From positions 62,001-126,000 of the forward strand of contig NZ_JABWRZ020000004.1 in assembly GCF_014269185.2 (NCBI RefSeq): a stretch of DNA of 64,000 nt, given 5' to 3'. Position 1 is the stretch's first letter; the number at the start of each line of letters is the position of its first letter. Below are positions 25,982-35,815 of this stretch, one piece after another. The notes beneath the pieces are model-generated. The model did not search any database, was not told the origin of the DNA, and saw only the letters and a program-made list of their open reading frames with translations. This DNA is from Pseudomonas oryzicola (GTDB taxonomy: Bacteria > Pseudomonadota > Gammaproteobacteria > Pseudomonadales > Pseudomonadaceae). Made by a program: the position numbers and the translations under genes.

Positions 25982-28159
25982 ATGACTGGATACGTTCAAG
26001 TCGGTGGCCTTCAGGTCGCCAAGGTCCTGTACGACTTCGTGAACAACGAAGCCATCCCCGGGACCGGCATCGTCGCCGAGCAGTTCTGGGCGGGTGCAGA
26101 GAAGATCATCAATGACCTCGCTCCAAAGAACAAAGCCCTGCTCGCCAAGCGCGACGAGCTGCAAGCCAAGATCGACGCCTGGCACCAGGCACGCAAAGGC
26201 CAGGCCCACGACGCCGCAGCCTACAAAGCATTCCTCCAGGAAATCGGCTACCTGCTGCCACAAGCTGACGATTTCCAGGCCTCCACCCAGAACGTGGACG
26301 AAGAAATCGCCCATATGGCCGGCCCACAGCTGGTCGTACCGGTGATGAACGCCCGTTTCGCTCTGAACGCTGCCAATGCCCGCTGGGGCTCGCTGTATGA
26401 CGCGCTGTACGGCACCGATGCCATCAGCGATGAAGGCGGCGCCGAAAAAGGCCAGGGCTACAACAAGGTGCGCGGCGACAAGGTGATTGCCTTCGCCCGC
26501 GCCTTCCTCGATGAAGCCGCGCCACTGGCGGCTGGCTCGCATGTCGATTCCACCGGCTACCGCATCGAAGGCGGCAAACTGATCGTTGCCCTCAAGGGCG
26601 GCAGCAACAGCGGTCTGCGTGACGACGCCCAACTGATCGGCTTCCACGGCGATGCAGGCGCACCGACTGCCGTGCTGCTGAAGCACAACGGCCTGCACTT
26701 CGAAATCCAGATTGATGCCAGTACCCCGGTCGGCAGCACCGACGCCGCTGGCGTGAAGGACATCCTGATGGAGTCGGCGCTGACTACCATCATGGACTGC
26801 GAAGACTCGGTCGCCGCCGTCGACGCGGATGACAAGGTGGTGGTCTACCGCAACTGGCTGGGCCTGATGAAAGGCGACCTGGCGGAAAGCGTGAGCAAAG
26901 GTGGCAAGACCTTCACCCGCACCATGAACCCGGACCGCGAGTACGCCGCGCCCAACGGTGGCAGCGTGACCCTGCACGGTCGTTCACTGCTGTTCGTGCG
27001 CAACGTTGGCCACCTGATGACCAACCCGGCGATCCTCGACGCCCAGGGCAACGAAATTCCCGAGGGCATCCAGGACGGCCTGTTCACCAACCTGATCGCC
27101 CTGCACAACCTCAACGGCAACACCAGCCGCAAGAACACCCGCACCGGCAGCGTGTACATCGTCAAGCCGAAGATGCACGGGCCGGAAGAAGTTGCCTTCG
27201 CCGCCGAAATCTTCAGCCGCGTCGAAGACTTGCTGGGCATGAAGCGCAACACCGTCAAGGTCGGCATCATGGACGAGGAACGCCGTACCACGGTCAACCT
27301 CAAGTCCTGCATCAAGGCCGCAGCCGAGCGCGTGGTGTTCATCAACACCGGCTTCCTCGACCGCACCGGCGACGAAATCCACACCTCGATGGAAGCCGGC
27401 GCCGTGGTGCGCAAGGGCGCCATGAAGAACGAGAAGTGGATCGGCGCCTACGAGAACAACAACGTCGACGTTGGCCTGGCCACCGGCCTGCAAGGCCGTG
27501 CCCAGATCGGCAAAGGCATGTGGGCCATGCCTGACCTGATGGCGGCCATGCTCGAGCAGAAGATCGCCCACCCGTTGGCCGGTGCCAACACCGCCTGGGT
27601 GCCGTCGCCGACCGCCGCCACCTTGCATGCCCTGCATTACCACAAGGTTGACGTACAGGCGCGCCAGCGCGAACTGGCCTCGCGTACCCCGGCCTCGGTG
27701 GACGACATCCTGACCATCCCACTGGCGGCCGACACCAACTGGACGGCCGAAGAGATCCGCAATGAGCTGGACAACAATGCCCAGGGCATCCTCGGCTACG
27801 TGGTGCGCTGGATCGACCAGGGCGTGGGTTGCTCGAAGGTGCCGGACATCAACAACGTTGGCCTGATGGAAGACCGCGCCACCCTGCGCATCTCGGCCCA
27901 GCTGCTGGCCAACTGGCTGCGCCACGGCGTGGTCAGCCAGGCGCAGGTGCTGGAAAGCCTCAAGCGCATGGCCGTGGTGGTCGACCAACAGAACGCAGGC
28001 GACGCCTTGTACCGCCCGATGGCTCCGAACTTCGATGACAACATCGCATTCCAGGCAGCAGTAGAGCTGGTGCTGGAAGGTGGCAAGCAGCCGAACGGTT
28101 ACACCGAGCCGGTACTGCACCGCCGTCGCCGCGAGTTCAAGGCGCGTAATGGGTTGTAG
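25982..28159 (+). CDS. glcB: Malate synthase G
   Basis: The 725-residue protein is full-length malate synthase G, with [24 protein letters not shown] at its start and core motifs [20 protein letters not shown] and [14 protein letters not shown]. It condenses glyoxylate with acetyl-CoA to malate and completes the glyoxylate shunt or glycolate use. ATG 25982 has GAGG at 25972-25975. An in-frame start 12 bases earlier is less likely. A strong hairpin follows the stop. Confidence 0.96.
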   Translation: MTGYVQVGGLQVAKVLYDFVNNEAIPGTGIVAEQFWAGAEKIINDLAPKNKALLAKRDELQAKIDAWHQARKGQAHDAAAYKAFLQEIGYLLPQADDFQASTQNVDEEIAHMAGPQLVVPVMNARFALNAANARWGSLYDALYGTDAISDEGGAEKGQGYNKVRGDKVIAFARAFLDEAAPLAAGSHVDSTGYRIEGGKLIVALKGGSNSGLRDDAQLIGFHGDAGAPTAVLLKHNGLHFEIQIDASTPVGSTDAAGVKDILMESALTTIMDCEDSVAAVDADDKVVVYRNWLGLMKGDLAESVSKGGKTFTRTMNPDREYAAPNGGSVTLHGRSLLFVRNVGHLMTNPAILDAQGNEIPEGIQDGLFTNLIALHNLNGNTSRKNTRTGSVYIVKPKMHGPEEVAFAAEIFSRVEDLLGMKRNTVKVGIMDEERRTTVNLKSCIKAAAERVVFINTGFLDRTGDEIHTSMEAGAVVRKGAMKNEKWIGAYENNNVDVGLATGLQGRAQIGKGMWAMPDLMAAMLEQKIAHPLAGANTAWVPSPTAATLHALHYHKVDVQARQRELASRTPASVDDILTIPLAADTNWTAEEIRNELDNNAQGILGYVVRWIDQGVGCSKVPDINNVGLMEDRATLRISAQLLANWLRHGVVSQAQVLESLKRMAVVVDQQNAGDALYRPMAPNFDDNIAFQAAVELVLEGGKQPNGYTEPVLHRRRREFKARNGL

Positions 28160-28175
28160 GTAGCATCCGCCAACG

Positions 28176-28194
28176 GGGGCCGCTTTGCGGCCCC
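28176..28194. terminator. Bidirectional terminator between glcB and the response regulator gene
   Basis: GGGGCCGC (28176-28183) and GCGGCCCC (28187-28194) form a perfect eight-base stem with a TTT loop, between convergent genes. There is no long T run on either side. Confidence 0.7.
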
Positions 28195-28203
28195 TAACCT
28201 GCC

Positions 28204-28653
28204 TTACTGGATCTGCAACTCTTTCCTCACCAGCTCCAGCAGCTTGTTCAGGTCCACCGGCTTCAACAGGAAATCCACCACCCCCAGGTGCATCACGTCC
28301 ACCGCCTCTGCGACATCGGTGTCACCCGAAACCACAATGATCGACAACGCCGCCCGCTCCGATTCGCGAACCTGCCGGATCAGCGTCAGGCCGTCCTCGG
28401 GCTGCATACGCAAATCGGTGATCATCAAGCCTATCCGCGGCTGGTAATGCAGGTACAGCCTGGCTTCTTCGGCGCCGTCCGCCCCTACGCAGTCGATACC
28501 TCGGCTTTTCAGGTAATAGATCAGCGCATCGCGGTTCGCCGCATTGTCATCCACCACCAGCACCAGTGGCCTGGAGGCCGCCGGCGCATTGGCCAGGGCC
28601 AGAGCCTCGCGCTCTGCATCGCTCAGGATGTCGTGTGGCTCAACCATGGTCAT
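28204..28653 (-). CDS. Stand-alone response regulator receiver protein
   Basis: A receiver domain occupies the whole protein after about residue 30. It has VLVVDDNAANRDAL, the phosphoacceptor region LMITDLRMQPEDGLTLI, and the lysine in DFLLKPVDLNKLLELVRK. There is no output domain. It may relay phosphate or act by protein contact. The start is uncertain: ATG 28653 or 28647 (MVEPHDILS) fit best, while the frame is open to 28689. No histidine kinase gene is adjacent. Confidence 0.85.
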   Translation of the reverse strand: MTMVEPHDILSDAEREALALANAPAASRPLVLVVDDNAANRDALIYYLKSRGIDCVGADGAEEARLYLHYQPRIGLMITDLRMQPEDGLTLIRQVRESERAALSIIVVSGDTDVAEAVDVMHLGVVDFLLKPVDLNKLLELVRKELQIQ

Positions 28654-28812
28654 CTCGTCAAAAAAACTCCGCTTCAGCATTAGGACCACAGAACTTGCGT
28701 AACCCGGTTCGCCTTTCGTCGGGTCTTTGACGGGCCGCTCATAGACTTACGTCCAATGGGCACCACACCGCCGCAAGCCGACCATGGAGGCAGAGAACAA
28801 CATGGCCGGCAC

Positions 28813-28832
28813 CTATATATAGATATATATAG
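28813..28832. promoter_or_regulatory. AT-rich palindrome upstream of the cNMP/CBS/DUF294 gene
   Basis: CTATATATA (28813-28821) and TATATATAG (28824-28832) form a perfect dyad around GA in a GC-rich genome, 26 bp before the start codon. It could be an operator, or include the -10 region of the promoter. Confidence 0.45.
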
Positions 28833-28858
28833 ATCGGCATAGCGATACGGTCAGTTTC

Positions 28859-30796
28859 ATGAGCAAAAAGGACGCCTACAGCCAGGCGGGCAGGACAGCA
28901 GTGCTGCAGAATATCCAGGGCACCCTGCAGTTCCTGCAGCGCTTTCCGCCGTTCAACCAGATGGAGCACAGCCACCTGGCCTATCTGGTCGAGCAGTGCC
29001 AGCTGCGCTTCTATGCCAGCGGCGAAAGCATCGTCAAACCGGCCGACGGACCGGTGGAGCACTTCTACATCGTCAAGCAGGGCCGCGTGGTCGGCGAGCG
29101 CCAGCACCTGGTAAAGCCCGGCGTCGAGACCACGTTCGAGATCACCAGCGGCGAATGCTTCCCGCTGGCGGCCCTGCTCGGCGAACGGGCGACCCGTACC
29201 GAGCACCTGGCTGGTGAGGACACCTTCTGCCTGCAACTGAACAAGGCCGCGTTCATCCGCGTGTTCTCGATGTCCGAAGTGTTTCGCGATTTTGCCCTGC
29301 GCGGCGTCAGCAGCCTGCTCGACCAGGTCAACCAGCAAGTACGCCAGCGCGCAGTGGAAACCCTCGGCACCCAGTATTCACTGAACACCCCCTTGGGGGA
29401 GCTGGCCATGCGCCACCCGGTGGTGTGCAGCGCCGACACCCCGCTGCGCGATGCCGTGCGGCTGATGCACGAGCAGCAGGTCGGCAGCATCGTGGTGGTC
29501 GATGCGCAGCGCTATCCCACCGGCATCTTCACCCTGCGCGACCTGCGCCAGGTAGTCGCCGCCGCCGATGCCGAGCTGGGCGCGCCGATCGAACGACACA
29601 TGACCGCCCGGCCGTTCTACCTCAGCCCCCAGGCCAGCGCCTTCGACGCAGCCATGGCCATGACCGAGCGGCACATTGCCCATGTATGCCTGGTGGAAAA
29701 CCACCGCCTGTGCGGGGTGGTTTCGGAGCGTGACCTGTTTTCCCTGCAACGGGTCGACCTGGTCCACCTGGCGCGTACCATCCGCCATGCCCCACGGCTG
29801 GAGAACCTGGTCTCGCTGCGCGGCGAAATCAGCCAGCTGGTCGAGCGCATGCTGGCCCACGGCGCGTCATCCACGCAGATTACCCAGATCATCACCCTGC
29901 TCAACGACCACACCGTGTGCCGGGTAATCGAGCTGGCGCTGGCCGAGCGCGGCGACCCCGGCGTGCCGTTCAGCTGGTTGTGCTTCGGCAGCGAAGGGCG
30001 CCGCGAGCAGACCCTGCACACCGACCAGGACAACGGTATCCTCTTCGAAGCTGCCGACAGCGCCGAAGCCGACGCCATCCGCACCCGCCTGCTGCCGTTG
30101 GCGCAGTACATCAATCAGTGCCTGGCCCAATGCGGCTTCACCCTGTGCAAGGGCAACGTCATGGCCGGTAACCCCGAGCTATGCCTGTCACGCAGCGAAT
30201 GGGCACGGCGCTTTGCCGGTTTCGTCCGCGAAGCCAGCCCGGAAAACCTGCTGGGCTCAAGCATCTACTTCGACCTGCGTGTAGTGTGGGGCGACGAGCA
30301 GGGTTGCGAGCAACTGCGCCAGGGCCTGCTCGAGCAAGTGGCCGACAACCGCCTGTTCCAGCGCATGATGGCTGACAACGCCCTGCGCCAGCGCCCACCG
30401 GTTGGCCGCCTGCGCGAGTTCGTGCTGACCCGCCAGGGCAACGACAAGGCCGCCACCCTCGACCTCAAGGTCCAGGGCCTGACGCCCTTCGTCGATGGTG
30501 CCCGGCTACTGGCCCTGGCCAACGGCATTGCTGCCTGCAATACCCTGGAGCGCCTGCGCCAGCTGGTGGCCAAGGGCATCATCGAGGCGCAGGACGGCGC
30601 GGCGTATGAGGAGGCCTACCACTTCATCCAGCAAACCCGCATGCAGCAGCACCAGCGCCAGACCCGCGATAACCTGCCCTACTCCAACCGGCTCGACCCG
30701 GACAGCCTCAACCACCTGGACCGGCGCATCCTGCGCGAATCCCTGCGCCAGGCCCAGCGCCTGCAAAGCAGCCTGGCCCTGCGGTACCAGTTATGA
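28859..30796 (+). CDS. cNMP-binding, CBS-pair and DUF294 nucleotidyltransferase-like protein
   Basis: The 645-residue protein has a cyclic-nucleotide-binding-like domain (about 25-140), two CBS domains (about 180-300; AMRHPVVCSADTPLRDAVRLM and MTARPFYLSPQASAF), a GlnD-like nucleotidyltransferase-type domain with FGSEGRREQTLHTDQDNGILF (from about residue 376), and a DUF294 C-terminal domain. The GSEGR...D.D pattern resembles PII-uridylyltransferases, but the substrate is unknown. It overlaps the exonuclease gene by four bases, a pairing seen in many proteobacteria, so the two likely act together. Confidence 0.9.
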   Translation: MSKKDAYSQAGRTAVLQNIQGTLQFLQRFPPFNQMEHSHLAYLVEQCQLRFYASGESIVKPADGPVEHFYIVKQGRVVGERQHLVKPGVETTFEITSGECFPLAALLGERATRTEHLAGEDTFCLQLNKAAFIRVFSMSEVFRDFALRGVSSLLDQVNQQVRQRAVETLGTQYSLNTPLGELAMRHPVVCSADTPLRDAVRLMHEQQVGSIVVVDAQRYPTGIFTLRDLRQVVAAADAELGAPIERHMTARPFYLSPQASAFDAAMAMTERHIAHVCLVENHRLCGVVSERDLFSLQRVDLVHLARTIRHAPRLENLVSLRGEISQLVERMLAHGASSTQITQIITLLNDHTVCRVIELALAERGDPGVPFSWLCFGSEGRREQTLHTDQDNGILFEAADSAEADAIRTRLLPLAQYINQCLAQCGFTLCKGNVMAGNPELCLSRSEWARRFAGFVREASPENLLGSSIYFDLRVVWGDEQGCEQLRQGLLEQVADNRLFQRMMADNALRQRPPVGRLREFVLTRQGNDKAATLDLKVQGLTPFVDGARLLALANGIAACNTLERLRQLVAKGIIEAQDGAAYEEAYHFIQQTRMQQHQRQTRDNLPYSNRLDPDSLNHLDRRILRESLRQAQRLQSSLALRYQL

Positions 30797-31503
30797 GCCT
30801 GTTCGCCTGGCTGCGCCCCAGCGCGCCCGAGCTGGATGCGGCCACCCGCCAGCGCCTGGCCGGGCTGCCCAGACCCGCACCGTTGGGGGTATGTACCCTG
30901 CGTGAACAGCGCTGGGTGGTACTGGACCTGGAGACCAGCGGCCTCAACCTCAACCGTGATCAGGTGCTGTCGATTGGCGCCGTGGCGATCGAGGATGGCG
31001 CCATCGACTTTGCCCAGCAGTTCGAGCGCACCCTGCACCGGCCAACACAGAAGACCAACGCCAGCGTGCTGATCCACGGCTTGGGCCCAAGTGCCCTGGC
31101 TGCCGGTTGCGACCCGGCCGAAGCCTTGCTCGATCTGCTCGACTTCATCGGCAACAGCCCGGTGCTGGCGTTCCATGCCCCCTTCGACCAGCGCATGCTG
31201 GCCCGCGCGCTGAAGGACAGCCTGGGCTACCGCCTGCAGTCGCCGTTCCTCGACATCGCCGAACTGGCACCGATGCTCAACCCCGACACAGTGCTGCGCG
31301 AGGCTGGGCTGGATGACTGGGTGGCGCGGTTTGGCCTGCAGGTGGAGGAGCGCCATCATGCCAGCGCCGATGCCCTGGTGACCGCCGAACTGGCGCTGAT
31401 CCTGTTCAGCCAGGCCCGGCGCCAGCAGCTGGACAGCCCGTTGCAGCTGGAACAGCGGCTGCGCGGATGGCGGCGACGCAAGATCCAGAGTCACGGCCTG
31501 TAG
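30793..31503 (+). CDS. DnaQ-like 3'-5' exonuclease (DEDDh family)
   Basis: The 236-residue protein has the DEDDh exonuclease motifs: Asp45 and Glu47 in VVLDLETSGLNLNRDQVLSIG, the middle aspartate in LAFHAPFDQRML, and HHASADALVTAEL with the conserved His and Asp. It resembles the proofreading subunit of DNA polymerase III but is encoded apart from it. Its ATG overlaps the stop of the DUF294 gene (ATGA). A nucleotide-responsive regulator coupled to a nuclease suggests a signalling or stress role, which is inference. Confidence 0.9.
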   Translation: MSLFAWLRPSAPELDAATRQRLAGLPRPAPLGVCTLREQRWVVLDLETSGLNLNRDQVLSIGAVAIEDGAIDFAQQFERTLHRPTQKTNASVLIHGLGPSALAAGCDPAEALLDLLDFIGNSPVLAFHAPFDQRMLARALKDSLGYRLQSPFLDIAELAPMLNPDTVLREAGLDDWVARFGLQVEERHHASADALVTAELALILFSQARRQQLDSPLQLEQRLRGWRRRKIQSHGL

Positions 31504-31647
31504 TCGCTTTGCAGTTCAGGCCTCATCGTATTCAAGTCATGTGCAATCCATGTGGGAGCTGGCTTGCCGGCAATGAGGCCATCAGCCTTTCCATGATGGC
31601 CATCCGATAAGCGCCCATTGCACCCTCCCCTTGCCTCTGTAACAATC

Positions 31648-31666
31648 GCGAATAATTATCGTTAGT
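31648..31666. promoter_or_regulatory. Fur-box-like sequence upstream of the FecI-type sigma factor gene
   Basis: GCGAATAATTATCGTTAGT agrees with the 19-bp Fur consensus GATAATGATAATCATTATC in 12 positions, including the central ATAATTATC-like core. It lies 29 bp before the start codon, a place where Fur-Fe would shut off the sigma gene. Confidence 0.6.
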
Positions 31667-31694
31667 CAATGCGAACGTTCCAGGGGGACGCTGC

Positions 31695-32213
31695 TTGTCG
31701 TCTGCACAAAGCCCACACGCCGAACTGGTCGGTGCGCTGTACCGCGACCATCGCGGCTGGCTACTCGCCTGGCTGCAACGCAGCATGGCCTGCCGCCAGC
31801 GTGCCGAGGACCTGAGCCAGGACACCTTCGTGCGCCTGCTCGGCCGCGAGCGACTGGACACCCCTCGTGAGCCACGCGCCTTCCTCACCGCCGTGGCCAA
31901 GGGGCTGCTGTTCGACCACTTCCGCCGCGCCGCGCTGGAACAGGCCTACCTGGCCGAGCTGGCCCTGATGCCGGAAGCCGAGCAACCTTCTCCGGAAATG
32001 CAGCACCTGATCCTCGAAGACCTCAAGGCCATCGACCGCCTGCTGGGCAAGCTGTCGAGCAAGGCCCGTGCGGCGTTCCTGTACAACCGCCTGGACGGCA
32101 TGGGCCATGCCGAAATTGCCGGGCGCCTGGGCGTTTCGGTGTCGCGGGTACGCCAGTACATCGCCCAGGGCCTGCGCCAGTGCTACACGGCCCTGTACGG
32201 GGAGCCGACGTGA
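31695..32213 (+). CDS. FecI-type extracytoplasmic function sigma factor
   Basis: The 172-residue protein has sigma region 2 (ALYRDHRGWLLAWLQRSMACRQRAEDLSQDTFVRLL) and region 4 (GMGHAEIAGRLGVSVSRVRQYIAQGLRQC), the layout of iron-starvation sigma factors. The start is probably TTG 31695, because AGGGGG lies about eight bases before it and no ATG fits. It is followed immediately by a fecR-type anti-sigma gene and a TonB receptor with an N-terminal signalling domain. It should therefore transcribe the receptor gene when its siderophore is bound outside. Confidence 0.9.
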   Translation: MSSAQSPHAELVGALYRDHRGWLLAWLQRSMACRQRAEDLSQDTFVRLLGRERLDTPREPRAFLTAVAKGLLFDHFRRAALEQAYLAELALMPEAEQPSPEMQHLILEDLKAIDRLLGKLSSKARAAFLYNRLDGMGHAEIAGRLGVSVSRVRQYIAQGLRQCYTALYGEPT

Positions 32214-33166
32214 GTAGTGGCCCGGTTTCGTCCCGTGTGCTGGAAGCCGCAATTGCCTGGAAACTCAGCCTCGACGGCGGCAGCAGCACACCCGACGATC
32301 GCAATGAATTCATGCGCTGGCATGCTGCCAGCGAGGAGCATGCCCGCGCCTGGCGCCAGTTGGGTGCCATGGAGCAGCGCGTCGGCGCCGCAGTCGGCCC
32401 GGCACGCCAGGCCCTGTTGCAGTCGCGTGCAGGCCTGCGCCGCCGAATCGGCAAGGTAGGCAGCGGGTTGGCCGGCATGTTCCTGCTCGGCTCGCTGCTG
32501 GCCTGGCCTGGCGCGCCGTCGCTGGCGCCCAGCTACTGGCTGGCCGACCAGCGCACCGCCACCGGCGAACTGCGTACCTTGCGCCTGGAAGACGGCACAT
32601 TGCTGAGCCTGAACAGCCATACCGCCGTGGATATCGACTACGCAGGCGCACAACGGACCATCGTGCTGCACCAGGGCGAAATCTCGGTGCAGACCGGTCA
32701 TCAGGACCCGCGCCCACTGCTGGTCAGCACCGACGATGGCCGCCTGCGCCCATTGGGCACGCGCTTCCTGGTGCGCCGCGAAGCCAACGGTACGCGCCTG
32801 GAAGTGCTGCAGGCCTCGGTCGCTGCCATGCCGCTGAACAGCGGCGATGAACAGGTGCTGCGCGAAGGCCAGCAAGTGCTGATGCACGCCAACGGCCTTG
32901 GCCAGGTCGGCGCGGTAGCCGCCGGTGCCGACGCCTGGACCCGCGGCATGCTGGTGGTGGACAACGTGCGCCTGGCTGACTTGCTGGCCACGCTGGGCCA
33001 GTACCGCAGCGGTTACCTCGGGGTGGACGACAAGGTAGCCAACCTGCGCGTGACCGGCAGCTTCCCACTGACCGACACCGACCTGGCGCTGTCGTCGCTG
33101 GTGCCAGCATTGCCGGTGAAGGTCGAGCGGCATACCCAGTGGTGGGTGACCGTCGGTCCCAAGTAG
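32210..33166 (+). CDS. FecR-type transmembrane anti-sigma regulator
   Basis: The 318-residue protein has an N-terminal cytoplasmic region with conserved tryptophans (EAAIAWKLSLDGG and HARAWRQLG), one membrane helix around residues 85-105 (GLAGMFLLGSLLAWPG) and a periplasmic FecR domain (GELRTLRLEDGTLLSLNSHTAVDI). It senses the signalling domain of the TonB receptor and controls the sigma factor. GTG 32210 overlaps the sigma gene stop by four bases and has GGGGAG upstream. Confidence 0.92.
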   Translation: MSSGPVSSRVLEAAIAWKLSLDGGSSTPDDRNEFMRWHAASEEHARAWRQLGAMEQRVGAAVGPARQALLQSRAGLRRRIGKVGSGLAGMFLLGSLLAWPGAPSLAPSYWLADQRTATGELRTLRLEDGTLLSLNSHTAVDIDYAGAQRTIVLHQGEISVQTGHQDPRPLLVSTDDGRLRPLGTRFLVRREANGTRLEVLQASVAAMPLNSGDEQVLREGQQVLMHANGLGQVGAVAAGADAWTRGMLVVDNVRLADLLATLGQYRSGYLGVDDKVANLRVTGSFPLTDTDLALSSLVPALPVKVERHTQWWVTVGPK

Positions 33167-33168
33167 AT

Positions 33169-33213
33169 CTGTACCGGCCCTTTCGCGGGTTTACCCGCGA
33201 AGGGTCGGTACAG
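33169..33213. repeat. REP-type hairpin between the fecR-like and TonB receptor genes
   Basis: CTGTACCGGCCCTTTCGCGGGT faces ACCCGCGAAGGGTCGGTACAG, giving a stem of about 20 pairs with one mismatch and one bulge. The core is the usual putida REP, with extra flanking pairing. It could terminate the sigma/anti-sigma transcript ahead of the receptor. Confidence 0.75.
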
Positions 33214-33323
33214 ACAAAAGCCAACTTCAAATAATTCTCGATTTTCTTCAGATTCGCCCTGTCACTTTTCAAATCTCGCTCGGCATGGAAGCACAAAGCA
33301 CTTATCCGTCGAGGAGCCGCTGC

Positions 33324-35759
33324 ATGTCCCGTGCTGTTGATCGTATCCTGCGCCCCAGTCTGATGGCCCTGGCCATCGCCGTGGCCACGCCATTGACCAG
33401 CCCTGCCCTGTCCGCCGCCGAGCAATCCGCTCAGCGCGCTTACGACCTGCCCAGCGCCCCGCTGGCCACCACCCTCAACCAGATCGCCAGCCAGGCCGGC
33501 ATTACCCTGGCCATCGACCCGGCACTGGTCAGCGGTCGCACCTCGGCACCGGTGAGCGGGCAGTACGATGGCCTTGGTGCCCTGCAGGCCGCTCTGCGCG
33601 GCACCGGCCTGCAGCTGCAGCAAAGCAGCGTGGGCAGCTACAGCCTGGTGGCTACGCCGGAAGGGACACTGGCGTTGCCTGAGACTGCGATCAATGCGAC
33701 TTCCAACTATGAAAGCGCCTGGGGGCCGGTAGAGGGTTACACCGCTACCCGGACAGCAGCAGGTACCAAGACCGACACCGCCATCGCCGAACTCCCCCGC
33801 TCGGTAAGCGTGATTACCCGCCAGCAGATGGAAGACCGCTCGGTGCTCAACCTGAACGATGCCCTTCGCTACACTGCTGGTGTGCAGAGCAGCGGTTATG
33901 GCTCCGACTCGCGCAGCGACTGGTTGCTGGTACGCGGTTTTGTGCCTACCCAATTCCTCGATGGCCTGCCACTGCCCAAGGGCAACTACGCCACCCCCAA
34001 GATCGAGCCTTGGAACCTGGAGCGCATCGCCGTGCTGCGCGGCCCGGCTTCTTCGGTCTACGGCCAGACTCCACCAGGCGGCTTGCTGGACATGACCAGC
34101 CGTCGGCCGCAATTGGAAAGCAGCCACGAAGTCGAAGCCCAGGTTGGCAGCAACAACCACAAGCAGATCAACTTCGACACTACCGGCAAGCTCGACGATG
34201 CAGGCCAGTTCCTGTACCGAGTGAGCGGTATCGTGCGTGACAGCGGCTCGCCGGTCGACCACATCCCGGACCAGCGCTACAACATAGCGCCCAGTCTGAC
34301 CTGGAATATCAACGACGACACCAAGCTGACTTTCATCAGCCAGTACACCCGCGATGACACCGGCATCACCGGCCAGTTCCTGCCACTGCAGGGCACGAAA
34401 CTGGATAGCCCCGCAGGCAAGATTTCGCACCACAAGAACCTGGGCGACCCGGATTGGGAATCCTACGATCGCACCTACTACCACCTGGGCTATGCGTTCG
34501 AGACCCGCCTGAACGATACCTGGCAGTTCCGTCAGAACCTGCGCTACGCGCGTAACGAACTGGACTTCAAGGGCATCACCGCCGGTGGTTCGATCTGGCC
34601 AGCCGGCCCGGACGAAGCTGTCAGCGCCGATGGCACCGTGCAACGCACCGCCGGTATCGTCGAGGAGGACATCTCCCAGTTCGCCCTGGACAACAACTTC
34701 CAGGCCGACTTCCAGACCGGGCAGGTTGTCCATACCCTGCTGCTGGGGCTCGACCACCAGCGCTCGGACAGCAATGCCCGCTGGCGCTGGGGCTCGGCGG
34801 GTGTGCCACCGAGCAATATCCACAACCCCATCTACGGTCAGGATTTCTCCAACGTTCAGTACTTCGACATGTACGACTACGACCAGAAAACCCAGCAGAC
34901 CGGCCTGTATATCCAGGATCAGATGGCTCTGGAAAACTGGCGCCTGACCCTTGGTGGCCGTGAGGACTGGGTGCACACCGGCACCACCTTCCACAACCAA
35001 GGCGACGCCACCAACACCCAACGCGACAAGAAATTCAGTGGTAACGCAGCACTCAGCTATGTATTCGATAACGGCCTGACGCCTTACATCTCCTATGCCG
35101 AGTCGTTCCAGGCCGCCACCGGCTCCACCGTCAACAGCACCGATGCCTTCAAACCGACCGAAGGCAAGCAATACGAACTGGGCATCAAGTACCAGCCTCC
35201 AGGCAGCAATAGCCTGTTCACCGCTGCTGTGTTCGACCTGACACAGGAGAACATGTCGGTGACCGAGGGTGGTGTAACCCGCCAGGTTGGTGAAGTGCGT
35301 GTCAAAGGCCTGGAACTGGAAGCTACCTCGGATGTGACCGAGAACCTCAAACTGGTGGGCTCGTACACCTACAACGACAGCGAAATCATCAAAGGCACCC
35401 GTGACGAAAAAGGCAAGCGCATGGCGCAGGTGCCGCGCAACCAGGCCACTGCCTGGGCTGACTACACCTGGCACAGCGGACCACTGGATGGGTTTGGGGT
35501 CGGCGTTGGCGTGCGCTACGTTGGCGACACCTACGGTAATACCACTAACACCGCTTGGGGCCATGTGGGGTCCTACACCGTCTACGACGCTTCGGTGCAC
35601 TACGACCTGGGCCGCCTGAACAGCACCCTCAAGGGGGTGACCGTAGCCGTGGATGCAAAAAACCTGTTCAACAAGGACTACTTGTCTACCTGTGACGGGT
35701 ACTACTGCTACTACGGCGACGAGCGCAACGTGGTGGCCAGTGTCAATTACAAGTTCTGA
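33324..35759 (+). CDS. TonB-dependent siderophore receptor with STN signalling domain
   Basis: The 811-residue protein has a signal peptide (residues about 1-38, ending SPALSA) and a secretin/TonB short N-terminal (STN) domain at about 40-105 (RAYDLPSAPLATTLNQIASQAGITLAIDPALV). Next come a plug domain starting near 150 (AELPRSVSVITRQQMEDRSVLNLNDALRYTAGV) and a 22-strand-type barrel ending in Phe. It imports a ferric siderophore across the outer membrane and, via STN, signals to the FecR-like protein. It resembles ferrichrome/ferrioxamine receptors, but the ligand is not proven. GAGGAG lies seven bases before ATG 33324. Confidence 0.92.
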   Translation: MSRAVDRILRPSLMALAIAVATPLTSPALSAAEQSAQRAYDLPSAPLATTLNQIASQAGITLAIDPALVSGRTSAPVSGQYDGLGALQAALRGTGLQLQQSSVGSYSLVATPEGTLALPETAINATSNYESAWGPVEGYTATRTAAGTKTDTAIAELPRSVSVITRQQMEDRSVLNLNDALRYTAGVQSSGYGSDSRSDWLLVRGFVPTQFLDGLPLPKGNYATPKIEPWNLERIAVLRGPASSVYGQTPPGGLLDMTSRRPQLESSHEVEAQVGSNNHKQINFDTTGKLDDAGQFLYRVSGIVRDSGSPVDHIPDQRYNIAPSLTWNINDDTKLTFISQYTRDDTGITGQFLPLQGTKLDSPAGKISHHKNLGDPDWESYDRTYYHLGYAFETRLNDTWQFRQNLRYARNELDFKGITAGGSIWPAGPDEAVSADGTVQRTAGIVEEDISQFALDNNFQADFQTGQVVHTLLLGLDHQRSDSNARWRWGSAGVPPSNIHNPIYGQDFSNVQYFDMYDYDQKTQQTGLYIQDQMALENWRLTLGGREDWVHTGTTFHNQGDATNTQRDKKFSGNAALSYVFDNGLTPYISYAESFQAATGSTVNSTDAFKPTEGKQYELGIKYQPPGSNSLFTAAVFDLTQENMSVTEGGVTRQVGEVRVKGLELEATSDVTENLKLVGSYTYNDSEIIKGTRDEKGKRMAQVPRNQATAWADYTWHSGPLDGFGVGVGVRYVGDTYGNTTNTAWGHVGSYTVYDASVHYDLGRLNSTLKGVTVAVDAKNLFNKDYLSTCDGYYCYYGDERNVVASVNYKF

Positions 35760-35766
35760 GTGAACG

Positions 35767-35785
35767 GGGGCCGCTTTGCGGCCCC
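35767..35785 (+). terminator. Hairpin after the TonB receptor gene
   Basis: GGGGCCGC (35767-35774) and GCGGCCCC (35778-35785) form a perfect stem with a TTT loop, as downstream of glcB. No T run follows, so some read-through into the PepSY gene is likely. Confidence 0.6.
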
Positions 35786-35815
35786 AGCTTCCAACAGGCA
35801 AGAATCGGTACCGTG

